NCBI GenBank assembly: GCA_027005175.1
Contig: JALTMC010000904.1
Location: forward strand, 1 to 9,099
Source of the DNA: Myxococcales bacterium
GTDB taxonomy: Bacteria > Myxococcota_C > UBA6777
DNA: 9,099 nt
Direction: 5' to 3'
The notes under the pieces were generated by a model. It searched no databases. It saw nothing but the letters and a program-made list of their open reading frames with translations, and was not told the DNA's origin. Each line of letters starts with the position of its first letter. Position 1 is the first letter of the stretch. The translations under genes and the position numbers were made by a program. Shown here piece after piece: positions 1 to 6,910 of this stretch.

Positions 1-2439
1 TCCTAAAACTTTGGGGTTGCGATCGAGTTCTTTTCCGGCCAGCACACCATACGAACGAATTCGCTTGGGCGATAGCTCAACGACAAGTCGATAGGAGGGA
101 CCATTTTTCACACGAAACGGGCCATTACCTCGCGACTGAGCGAGATTGACGGTCTGCTCATCCCCACGAACCCCCTGACTGGGCGGTCGTTCTTTGCGAT
201 GCCTTCCAAGTTGATGAAAGAAATACATTCGGTGATAGTTCCCCCACTCCCAGCCCTTAGGATCGCTCCCCTTATCTTTCTGTAGCTTTTGAAGTGCCTT
301 CTCCAGAGAGACACGAACCGCATTGGAAAGAGAGAGGGACGTTCCAGGTTTCAGAGTGCCCAAAAGAACACGTTGAATCGCAGGATATCCCGGTGTTACC
401 TTGACCTTGAAAGGAAGACCCGGTTTCGAAGCGCTATCCTTGCGAAAGAGTTCCTCTTCCAAAAAATGATACCAGACCCGAAAGATGGTTGGAGAGACAA
501 GCTTACGGCTTGCCCTGCGATTCCACATTCGCAAAAGAGCGATAGCATGTTTCGCTTGCAACGATAGCTTTCCATGCACAGGCTTCAATTTGTTGAGCAT
601 CAGGCTCAACAACATGACAGCAGCGGGCACTTGAACATCCAACTGTATCTTTTGCATCGATTGCAACGTGTGTTTCGGTGTTTTCTGAATAAGTTGCTCG
701 ATCCGTTTGGCGCGATAGCCCTCTATAAAAGCATGCCCCAAGAAAAAAGGAAAGTTGATGGGAAAGGTGCGATTGTTTGCCGTAACAATGAATCCTCGTT
801 GAGGATTGAGCAATGCAGCCGTCTCTCGATCCTTTAAAAAACCAGACCAAATCTGCTTGGGGTCAGAGGCATCAATGAACCCAAACAGGCCCGATTTTCG
901 GCGTGGAACAAGACCGACCTGACGATATCCAATATTGCCTTTAATGTCTGCAAACACCATATTCCAGTTTGGTAATTTCATCGATTTAAGTGCGCTGTCA
1001 CTCTCTTGTCCAGAGGTTGCCTTCATCAAGTCGAGGATGGGGACGATTGGACTCTCTTTGACATGATAGGCAGACCATTGTAAGAAGAGTTTCTTTCCTT
1101 GAATCCACTTGATCGGCAAGATCGTACCACGAGGAGTACGAGAGAATGATTTCCAAAAGATAGGAAGATGCAAGAACCCAAGTCGAACCCAAACCGTAGG
1201 CCGAAACCTCTCGATTTTTAACGACTGACTCCCCATTCGAACAACACCCCCCTTGGTTGTAACAGCCGTGATATCCGCCGAGTTACTATACCCATTCGTG
1301 ATTCCCCAGGCAGCGTAACGATTGTTGCCTGATACAATCAAGGGAGTACCGGGAACACCGACGCCAAGAACATCAAAGCCCGGCGCGATAAGGTGAGCTT
1401 CATGCCAAAACGAAGGTGTAAGAATCGCAAGATGAGGATCATTGGCTAGCAGAGCATGACCGCTTTGACTTCGAGATCCTGCGATCACCCAGCTGTTGCT
1501 GCCCAAACCACGAGTGTCCCAACCTTCTCCAACCATCGACTGCAGCTGAGCAAATCCAGACATCATCAACCTGCGTTCAAGCACCTTTAAGAGCGGAGAG
1601 TGTGCTGCCATTCGTGTGTTGGGGGAAGCGGGAGAGGCCATCGTTCTTCGCCGAGGGACAGGCTTCTTCGCTGGATTTTTGCGAGGCAAGGCAGGGCGGC
1701 CTCCTGGCACAGAAGAAGGAGCTGTTCGTGTCGCTGTTTTCGGTGCCAGAGGATGCTCTCCAGGCTTGATAATCAAATGATCATAGCCTTTCAACTGATC
1801 ATCGCGACCATAAATCTCTCGATACCTTTTTTCACCGAGATGCAACCTCAAACGAGCATGCTTGATGTCTTTGATAAAACTTCGCTTGGTTTGATTAAAA
1901 CTCTGCAACATTAAGATCATCATGGAGTCTTCCACTCTCCATGGTGGGGGTTGGTATGATCCCATTTTTTTCCACAGATAAGGACGTTGGGGGCCAGACC
2001 TCAATGCCTTAAACCCCTGATTCACTCCCCAAGTATAAAACTGCATTTGACGATACTTTTTGGGCTGGGTCTTTAGGACCTTCATCCAGCGTTTGACAAC
2101 TCGCTCAAAACTAAGAATTCGCAAGAAGAAGTCTGTACGAAGCATAGAAGAACCGTATGCCTCTGAAGCACGTCCGTAGGCGATACGTCGCAAAAAGTCC
2201 ATTTGCCACCCGCGATCCAATGCTTGAATATATCCCCAACAGTACATCATAGCTTCCGTTGTAGCAGCCTTGATATGGGGGACATCCCATGTATCGCGAG
2301 TGACCGTGCATTGTTTGGAGAATCCTTTGGTCACAACAGGAAGAGGCGTAGCGACAGGCCATTGAGGAGCCCTGGAGAGCCAAAGAACCAGCCCAACGCC
2401 AAGAACCAACAACACAAAAAAGATCGTTTTCCAGTTCAT
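1..2439 (-). CDS. Penicillin acylase family Ntn-hydrolase, C-terminus cut by window edge
   Basis: The 813 visible codons match the penicillin/cephalosporin acylase family, periplasmic amidases that hydrolyse acyl-amide bonds and mature by autocatalytic cleavage before a serine that becomes the beta-chain nucleophile. Residues 1-25 are one hydrophobic segment (signal peptide or anchor). The cleavage motif GSNSW puts the nucleophile at Ser314. Numbering it beta-1, His336 in ANDPH is beta-23, Asn555-Asn556 in TANNR are beta-242/243, and Arg576 in GYRAKRI is beta-263, matching functional positions known from penicillin G and cephalosporin acylases. GNNRYAAWGITN and GDEQTVN are further family motifs. 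Residues 226-282 are Pro/Ala/Arg-rich low complexity just before the cleavage site. The start ATG at 2439 directly precedes the hydrophobic segment; GTG codons 3 and 4 codons upstream are alternatives. The family is clear; the substrate (acyl-homoserine lactone, beta-lactam, peptide or other amide) cannot be told. Confidence 0.93.
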   Translation of the reverse strand, partial: MNWKTIFFVLLVLGVGLVLWLSRAPQWPVATPLPVVTKGFSKQCTVTRDTWDVPHIKAATTEAMMYCWGYIQALDRGWQMDFLRRIAYGRASEAYGSSMLRTDFFLRILSFERVVKRWMKVLKTQPKKYRQMQFYTWGVNQGFKALRSGPQRPYLWKKMGSYQPPPWRVEDSMMILMLQSFNQTKRSFIKDIKHARLRLHLGEKRYREIYGRDDQLKGYDHLIIKPGEHPLAPKTATRTAPSSVPGGRPALPRKNPAKKPVPRRRTMASPASPNTRMAAHSPLLKVLERRLMMSGFAQLQSMVGEGWDTRGLGSNSWVIAGSRSQSGHALLANDPHLAILTPSFWHEAHLIAPGFDVLGVGVPGTPLIVSGNNRYAAWGITNGYSNSADITAVTTKGGVVRMGSQSLKIERFRPTVWVRLGFLHLPIFWKSFSRTPRGTILPIKWIQGKKLFLQWSAYHVKESPIVPILDLMKATSGQESDSALKSMKLPNWNMVFADIKGNIGYRQVGLVPRRKSGLFGFIDASDPKQIWSGFLKDRETAALLNPQRGFIVTANNRTFPINFPFFLGHAFIEGYRAKRIEQLIQKTPKHTLQSMQKIQLDVQVPAAVMLLSLMLNKLKPVHGKLSLQAKHAIALLRMWNRRASRKLVSPTIFRVWYHFLEEELFRKDSASKPGLPFKVKVTPGYPAIQRVLLGTLKPGTSLSLSNAVRVSLEKALQKLQKDKGSDPKGWEWGNYHRMYFFHQLGRHRKERPPSQGVRGDEQTVNLAQSRGNGPFRVKNGPSYRLVVELSPKRIRSYGVLAGKELDRNPKVLG

Positions 2440-2491
2440 CAAACTCACCACTGCTTTCTTGAGATCAGGATTGAGAGTAAAGTTGAGTCAA

Positions 2492-2521
2492 TTGCACAAA
2501 GAGCGAAAATGGTGGTATAGA
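2492..2521 (+). promoter_or_regulatory. Possible sigma-70-like promoter for the DUF2293 gene
   Basis: TTGCAC at 2492-2497 and TATAGA at 2516-2521 are separated by 18 bp, and the -10 is preceded by TGG, an extended -10 element. The -35 matches the TTGACA consensus at three of six positions and the -10 matches TATAAT at four of six. Transcription would start near 2528, giving a leader of about 50 bases before ATG 2580. Confidence 0.35.
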
Positions 2522-2569
2522 AGGCACATTTTTCGCGATGGTTGAGCAACGAGAATCGACGCAAAAGAA

Positions 2570-2574
2570 GAGGG
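2570..2574 (+). promoter_or_regulatory. Ribosome binding site deciding the DUF2293 start
   Basis: GAGGG lies five bases before ATG 2580 and follows a purine-rich stretch. The earlier in-frame ATG at 2538 has only GAAGG at 2520-2524, 13 bases away. The downstream start is therefore preferred. Confidence 0.55.
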
Positions 2575-2579
2575 AAAGT

Positions 2580-3263
2580 ATGCCAGATCAGACTCGAATT
2601 GTCCATCCAAGCTTCAAGCCAAGGGTGGTGCGAACTCCTGAAGGAGAGATGCTCTACCCACCTGATGACTGGGATTTGTTGCCTCCTGGAGATGCAGCAG
2701 TCACACGCAAAGTGAAGAAAGCAGGGCCTTCCTGGACAGTACAATACAAGAAAGGTCGGAAGACAATGTCTCGTGGGGTATGGGCACCCAAAGAGAATAT
2801 CCAAAGAGCAAAAGAAGAAGTAAGTCAGACCCGAGAAGATCCAGCGTACCAGCGAAAACTTGCACAATCCCGGAGACGACGCGACAAAAAAGAAGCCGAA
2901 TACGTTGCTGACTTCAAAGACTCCGTCTTAGAATTCTTGGCTTTTGATGCATCGTTCTCGGAAGTCGCAGACAAGCTAGCAGAGGCAGTGAGTGCCCATG
3001 CAACTCCGGTTGGAAGTGGAACCGTTGCAAGAACAAAGAGGATCCCTGTAGAGGAACGTGCTCAGGCTGCCGTTATCGCATGGATGAGACACCAAACAAG
3101 TGCCTATGACCGGATGTCTGTCCCCAGAGTCAAAGGAGCACGAAGAGAAGTCCGTCAGCAAATCGCTCGGCACTCCAGAGACTTGTTACAAAAGTACCGC
3201 CGAGGAACAACCGAGGACCTATCAACCTGTCCCTTGTACAAGGCCCTCTACCCCAATCCATAA
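2580..3263 (+). CDS. DUF2293 domain protein of unknown function
   Basis: This 227-residue, strongly basic soluble protein has no signal peptide or membrane segment. I recognise it by remembered DUF2293 motifs: PPDDWDLLPPGDAAVTRKV near residues 27-44, GRKTMSRGVWAP near 59-70, HATPVGSGTVARTKRIPVE at 140-158, and AVIAWMRHQTSAYDRM at 164-179 followed by ARREVRQQI. The middle holds a charged run rich in Arg and Lys (98-107). The family's biochemical function is unknown to me. An alternative start at 2538 would add 14 residues but has a poorer ribosome site. The next rightward gene begins about 150 bases later behind a repeat-bearing gap, so co-transcription is possible but not evident. No truncation is seen. 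Confidence 0.85.
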   Translation: MPDQTRIVHPSFKPRVVRTPEGEMLYPPDDWDLLPPGDAAVTRKVKKAGPSWTVQYKKGRKTMSRGVWAPKENIQRAKEEVSQTREDPAYQRKLAQSRRRRDKKEAEYVADFKDSVLEFLAFDASFSEVADKLAEAVSAHATPVGSGTVARTKRIPVEERAQAAVIAWMRHQTSAYDRMSVPRVKGARREVRQQIARHSRDLLQKYRRGTTEDLSTCPLYKALYPNP

Positions 3264-3345
3264 GAGCACAAAGGCCTCTCCGATGTTGTACGGAGGAAAA
3301 AGAGAAGAGCACAAAGGTCTCTCTGATATGGTACGGAGAAAAAAG
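3262..3345 (+). repeat. Two-copy tandem repeat, 43-bp period, each copy with a small hairpin
   Basis: Copy 1 is 3262-3302 and copy 2 is 3305-3345. Both start AAGAGCACAAAGG and agree at 36 of 41 positions. Each can fold a short stem: TCTCCG with CGGAGG in copy 1, TCTCTG with CGGAGA in copy 2, with 8-base loops. Two of the five differences fall in the stem and keep Watson-Crick or G-T pairing, and two fall in the loop. The first copy begins inside the stop codon of the DUF2293 gene. The period is not a multiple of three, so it is not a protein repeat. There is no T-run, so these are not ordinary intrinsic terminators. Confidence 0.8.
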
Positions 3346-3348
3346 AAG

Positions 3349-3402
3349 ATCTACTCTTGACAAAAGAGTCTGCATCTACCAGATTTTTCAGATAGAATCT
3401 AC
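3349..3402 (+). repeat. Three ATCTAC words upstream of the protease gene
   Basis: ATCTAC occurs at 3349-3354, 3374-3379 and 3397-3402, spaced 25 and 23 bp, roughly two helical turns each. This could be a set of half-sites for a regulator on one DNA face; three short words in 54 bp could also be chance. Confidence 0.4.
3353..3385 (+). promoter_or_regulatory. Hairpin carrying TTGACA; possible promoter for the protease gene
   Basis: A perfect 6-bp inverted repeat ACTCTT/AAGAGT (3353-3358 and 3364-3369, 5-base loop) overlaps a perfect -35 hexamer TTGACA at 3357-3362. The best -10 at 17 bp is CAGATT (3380-3385), only three of six matches. A better -10-like word, TAGAAT at 3393-3398, is 30 bp away, too far for sigma-70. 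A promoter is plausible but not well supported. Confidence 0.3.
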
Positions 3403-3403
3403 T

Positions 3404-3410
3404 GGGAGGA
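3404..3410 (+). promoter_or_regulatory. Strong ribosome binding site for the protease gene
   Basis: GGGAGGA sits six bases before ATG 3417. A TTG at 3414 is in frame and directly precedes that ATG but would leave only three bases of spacing, so ATG 3417 is taken as the start. Confidence 0.8.
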
Positions 3411-3416
3411 TCATTG

Positions 3417-5960
3417 ATGCAGAGACCCAATCCAACAAAGCAGTTCACCCCCAAACCACCTCTACAACATCCCTCGGTAGCCCCGTGGACATGGGGGTTC
3501 GTGCTCTGTTTGATGGGTTTCAACGTGGCCTGTACAACCACTCGACGACAGATAAAAAGAGAGCACGTCACACACCCGATGCCATCTCCTGAGAGAGAGC
3601 GTCCCCAACAGAAGAGGGGAGCTGCCCCAAAAAAGATCGCAGCAGCGAGAAAGGCCCCGAGCCCAAGCCAGCCAAAAACAAGACCTGCCCCCATGACTCC
3701 CCCATCCTTCAAAGGTGGTCCCTTCTCTCATGTGGTGCTATTGAATGGTGGATTAAATAAGTATGCAAACTTCTATTCCCACTTTCAACATCTCACAATG
3801 ATGCGAAAAGTGATGAAGCAGCGAGGGGTTCCGGAGAAAGATATTACAATATTTAGCTCCGATGGTGAAAACAACAACCCCGATCTGGTTGTTCAAAACC
3901 CGCCCACTTTTCTGGAGCAAATGTTATTTGAGAAGAGACGGCGTGAATCCTTTTTGGTGTGGCCGCAGCTACGTTCCATCAACACGATCATGCCTGGAAA
4001 ACGTTTGCTGCCAAGCCAGCTCCACGTTTTGTATAAATTCTTTCAGGACTTACCAAGCAAGCTACATCGCCATCCCGACAAGAAGCGGCCTGTTCTTATC
4101 TTTGTGACGGACCATGGACAGAGGAACCGCTCCAATGACAGAAACAACAAGATCTCACTGTGGCGTGAATCCATGGATGTTCGTCAGTATCACAGGATGC
4201 TTCAAGCTCTGGGACGACGTCGTGTCATTTCAGTCATGTCGCAATGTTTTTCGGGAGGTTTTGCGTGGAGTAACTACCGACAGCCGGGTGTTTTGGATGT
4301 CCCCTCTGGCGACCGCTGTGGTTTCTATTCAACCACAGCCAAACGCCCTGCTTTTGGTTGCTATCCAGACACCAGCAAGCAATCGTTTGTAGGTTATGGT
4401 TACCGCTTTGCGAAGGCCCTCTCTAGAGCGAGCACACTGGAAGAAGCTCACCGGTTGGTAAATCTTACGGACAAAACGCCAGACATCCCACTTCGCAGCT
4501 CTGATAGCTACCTTTATAACTTGTTGCAAGTAGAAGCCCAACGTCAGGGACAAAGCTTGGGACAATTTGCTGATCAATTACTTTCTCGTCACCGCCGCTC
4601 TGGCTACCCTGGGTACCAAAAAGACAACGAATTGTTGAAGGCAATTGCGAAACGGTTCAACCTACAAAAACCCCTTTACACCCGTCAAACATCCCGATGG
4701 AGTCGGGATTTGAAACAGGCCATCTCTGGCAGATATCGATTACAAAACAACTGGGCCCGAGTCTATCGAACGATCCGCGACGCAAACTTAGGCCAATGGT
4801 ACAAGCGGAATCGCCCGATAGCTCAAAGATTAAGTGAGCTGTATGGCTTGTACCTGCGGAATACATCGATGCGTCACGCGATGTCTCGCGACCGCTACAT
4901 CCAAAAATTACGTTATGGATTCGCTACTTACATAAAGAGAAAGCCCAAGATATTACGACGAATCAAGCACCTGTATAAGAAGATGAAGCTCGCTCATAAT
5001 CATGTCTTTTGGGCCAAGGTCCTGTTGGCCGTCTATCAACGGATGGAGCGACAACTCATAAGAATCGCAGGGAGATTGTTGTTGCGACATGAAAATTACA
5101 ACTATCTACAGCCCCATAGACAGGGCCTTCAGAACCTCTTGGTTTGTGAAGCAACACCGCTGGACCCCTCAAGACGATCCATGAATCTCGCCAGCATCAG
5201 ACCCATCAAGCGCCCCCCTGCTCCCTTTCACTCTTGGCTGGGTGTCGGGTTTCGCCCCTTGCGCTCCCGATTTGACTCCAAGCTCACCGCAGGCGCTGTT
5301 CAGGTCACTGAAATATATCTAAATACCCCAGCAGCCCAGGGCGGGCTTCGCCCGGGAGACTTTATCCTCGCGACGAATGGTAGAAAGCTACAACACCAGT
5401 ATGATCTACCCGAGCGTGTCATGCTCCATCCCACACACAAACCCTTTGTATTGCAACTACTCCGCAACAACCACCTGATCGAACGAACCGTCAAACTACA
5501 ACGCACCTATGGCAATCCATCCATGAAGCTGCAGCCGATCATCGGCAAAACGATATCCACATGGAGACCCTTGAAAACATTGTCTCGGCAGGACTCACTG
5601 CCTCAACTTAATCGCTCAACAACACTGGTCCTTTTCTGGGCCACTTGGTGTGGCCCATGCAAAGCCGCACTTCCGTGGTTACGACGAATCAAAAAGAAAT
5701 ACAGCCATCAAGGCCTACGCATCGTTACAGTGAGTCAGGAGAAACCCAGGGTCATCTTAAACTGGCTCCAAAACAACCCACACAAGATGCCTTTTACCAA
5801 CACACAAGACGCACAGGGTAGCTTCTCCATCCAGATGCGGATTACTGCAACACCTACGTTTGTCGTCATAAGAAATGGCAAGATAGAAACCATTCGCAAA
5901 GGTTTTCAAAGGATGCGTCCCATCGAGAGAGCCATTCGACTCTCCTTAAGAAAAAACTAG
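3417..5960 (+). CDS. Exported C13/caspase-like protease fused to PDZ and thioredoxin domains
   Basis: This 847-residue protein has a hydrophobic N-terminal segment (about 25-38) ending in NVAC, a non-ideal lipobox with Cys39, then a Pro/Lys/Arg-rich linker to about 98. Residues 100-345 resemble clan CD cysteine proteases (legumain C13/caspase-like): a strand ending in LLNGG, FVTDHGQRN with the likely catalytic His233, and VMSQCFSGGF with the likely nucleophile Cys277. The 44-residue His-Cys spacing fits the clan. CGFYSTTAKRPAFGCYP (301-317) has two more cysteines. Residues 365-600 are predicted helical, rich in Arg and Tyr, and unassigned. About 605-697 is a PDZ domain (LGVGF, AAQGGLRPGDFI). 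About 706-845 is a thioredoxin/TlpA-like domain with FWATWCGPC (Cys745, Cys748) and the cis-proline Pro813 in TATPTF. It probably cleaves envelope proteins after asparaginyl or other bonds, with a redox-linked step; the substrate is unknown. The genes to its right run in the opposite direction. Confidence 0.85.
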   Translation: MQRPNPTKQFTPKPPLQHPSVAPWTWGFVLCLMGFNVACTTTRRQIKREHVTHPMPSPERERPQQKRGAAPKKIAAARKAPSPSQPKTRPAPMTPPSFKGGPFSHVVLLNGGLNKYANFYSHFQHLTMMRKVMKQRGVPEKDITIFSSDGENNNPDLVVQNPPTFLEQMLFEKRRRESFLVWPQLRSINTIMPGKRLLPSQLHVLYKFFQDLPSKLHRHPDKKRPVLIFVTDHGQRNRSNDRNNKISLWRESMDVRQYHRMLQALGRRRVISVMSQCFSGGFAWSNYRQPGVLDVPSGDRCGFYSTTAKRPAFGCYPDTSKQSFVGYGYRFAKALSRASTLEEAHRLVNLTDKTPDIPLRSSDSYLYNLLQVEAQRQGQSLGQFADQLLSRHRRSGYPGYQKDNELLKAIAKRFNLQKPLYTRQTSRWSRDLKQAISGRYRLQNNWARVYRTIRDANLGQWYKRNRPIAQRLSELYGLYLRNTSMRHAMSRDRYIQKLRYGFATYIKRKPKILRRIKHLYKKMKLAHNHVFWAKVLLAVYQRMERQLIRIAGRLLLRHENYNYLQPHRQGLQNLLVCEATPLDPSRRSMNLASIRPIKRPPAPFHSWLGVGFRPLRSRFDSKLTAGAVQVTEIYLNTPAAQGGLRPGDFILATNGRKLQHQYDLPERVMLHPTHKPFVLQLLRNNHLIERTVKLQRTYGNPSMKLQPIIGKTISTWRPLKTLSRQDSLPQLNRSTTLVLFWATWCGPCKAALPWLRRIKKKYSHQGLRIVTVSQEKPRVILNWLQNNPHKMPFTNTQDAQGSFSIQMRITATPTFVVIRNGKIETIRKGFQRMRPIERAIRLSLRKN

Positions 5961-6221
5961 CCCCCAGATGATTCATGTATATTCTGCTACGGCTTGCAAC
6001 CCTCAGTATCTGGTTCGCCAGCCCGGTGATGCGCCAGCCTAGTGGTTCGTCAGGCTTGTTTCACCGTCTCGACGGTACGGTGTGCCGCCTGCGAGAGCAA
6101 ACCTATGCCTTCCTTGCCACTGCTCGGGCTTTCCCTCACCTCCCAACAAACAACGTGAATCACGCGAGCGAGCACTCAACGTTTGTGCAAGATCATCTGA
6201 AAAGATCTATAAAAACATTAA
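5961..6221. other. Gap between converging genes; no supported gene
   Basis: Both flanking genes end here, so terminators are expected but none is strong. The segment has nested short inverted repeats near 6062-6082: CACCGT/ACGGTG and the mutually exclusive ACCGTC/GACGGT. Imperfect repeats of TGGTTCGCCAGCC-like sequence lie at about 6011-6055. An open frame at 5975-6238 has no ribosome site, overlaps the neighbour's end and resembles no family I know. Confidence 0.6.
6036..6061 (+). terminator. Weak candidate terminator after the protease gene
   Basis: AGCCT (6036-6040) pairs with AGGCT (6052-6056) across an 11-base loop and is followed by TGTTT. The stem is only 5 bp and lies 75 bases after the stop, so support is low. 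Confidence 0.25.
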
Positions 6222-6893
6222 TTACTCTATGGGAGTGACCTCAAGACGAAGCGGGGCACGAGGCCCTCGCCTCGGACGTTGGATATGAAGTCGTTTTTGG
6301 AGATCTTTATCGTAGGTAGTGAGAATACTGCGACGATAAAGAGCAACTCTACTGCTTGCAACAAACCCTACCGTCGCTGAGGCAATCAGACCTACAACAA
6401 ACACTGCTCCAGAAACAGCAACTAAGGTCACAAAACCAGATCGATTTCCAGGCTCAGAAGCAATCAGTCCACCTGTGACCATGCCTAATGGTACAAGAAT
6501 AGAAAGAGGTATACCTAGACCAAGAGCAAAGTTACGATTTCGTGAGGCACGGTGAAAAGCACGAATAGCCTTTGCAGTTTCAGAGTCGGGAGACACTGCC
6601 GAAAGCAGACTTTTAGGCTGATAGATCTCCTCACCATTGCCAAGAACGAGTACATGCCAATATCCACTGCGGCTCCGAAAGTGATGAGCACCAGAGAGAA
6701 TAGGATGATACCGAACCTTGCGTACACGAAGTTTCTGATAAGCTTTCACTCGATCACGAAAAGATGCTTTGCTTGATGGAACATCAAGCTTAACCCCCAA
6801 CATGGGGGAGCAGCCCACCCCAAAAATCTGCAACAGAGCAACAACAGCAGTCAAAAAACTCCTGTTGCTCAAAAAAGGACGCGATAACTTCAT
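6222..6893 (-). CDS. Predicted lipoprotein with two membrane segments, paralogue of its neighbour
   Basis: I do not recognise a named family for this 223-residue protein. It has a hydrophobic N-terminus ending in GVGC (Cys28, an imperfect lipobox), a polar part with VPSSKASFRDRVKAY (38-52) and LGNGEEIYQPKSL (84-96), then two hydrophobic helices (about 122-145 and 153-179) and a basic C-terminal tail containing YDKDLQKRLHI. The same plan and motifs occur in the protein encoded at 6911-7642, so the two arose by duplication. ATG 6893 follows an AGGG ribosome site (6901-6904) with seven bases of spacing, and only 17 bases separate it from the upstream gene's stop, so both are probably co-transcribed, this one second. 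A lipid-anchored N-terminus followed by two membrane helices is unusual; if the lipobox is not used, the N-terminus would be a third helix. Confidence 0.75.
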   Translation of the reverse strand: MKLSRPFLSNRSFLTAVVALLQIFGVGCSPMLGVKLDVPSSKASFRDRVKAYQKLRVRKVRYHPILSGAHHFRSRSGYWHVLVLGNGEEIYQPKSLLSAVSPDSETAKAIRAFHRASRNRNFALGLGIPLSILVPLGMVTGGLIASEPGNRSGFVTLVAVSGAVFVVGLIASATVGFVASSRVALYRRSILTTYDKDLQKRLHIQRPRRGPRAPLRLEVTPIE

Positions 6894-6910
6894 AACTCCA
6901 CCCTATGCAA

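Larger units (their letters stand above)
2440..2579. promoter_or_regulatory. Divergent control region between acylase and DUF2293 genes
   Basis: This short gap separates the start of the leftward acylase gene from the chosen start of the rightward DUF2293 gene, so promoters for both should lie here. It contains the quasi-palindrome TTGAGTCAA at 2484-2492, a possible operator half-way between the genes. I see no convincing leftward -35/-10 pair: TTGACT reading left lacks a good -10 at normal spacing. Confidence 0.45.

Noticed and set aside
2445-2867. Minus-strand open frame of 140 codons opposite the DUF2293 gene
   Set aside because: It overlaps a recognised protein family on the plus strand and has composition typical of an antisense shadow.
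3262-3345. Tandem repeat as a CRISPR array
   Set aside because: Only two copies with a 2-base gap and no unique spacers; it is a simple tandem duplication.
3248-3712. Minus-strand open frame of 154 codons over the repeat and the protease N-terminus
   Set aside because: It lies opposite the Pro/Lys-rich linker and non-coding repeat, with no recognisable motif; the plus-strand gene has a strong ribosome site.
6030-6060. GCCTAG-like word as an integron attC site
   Set aside because: It lacks the RYYYAAC/GTTRRRY core pair and no integrase or cassette array is nearby.
5975-6238. Plus-strand open frame of 87 codons in the convergent gap
   Set aside because: It has no ribosome site, overlaps the end of the opposite-strand lipoprotein gene and shows no domain or motif.
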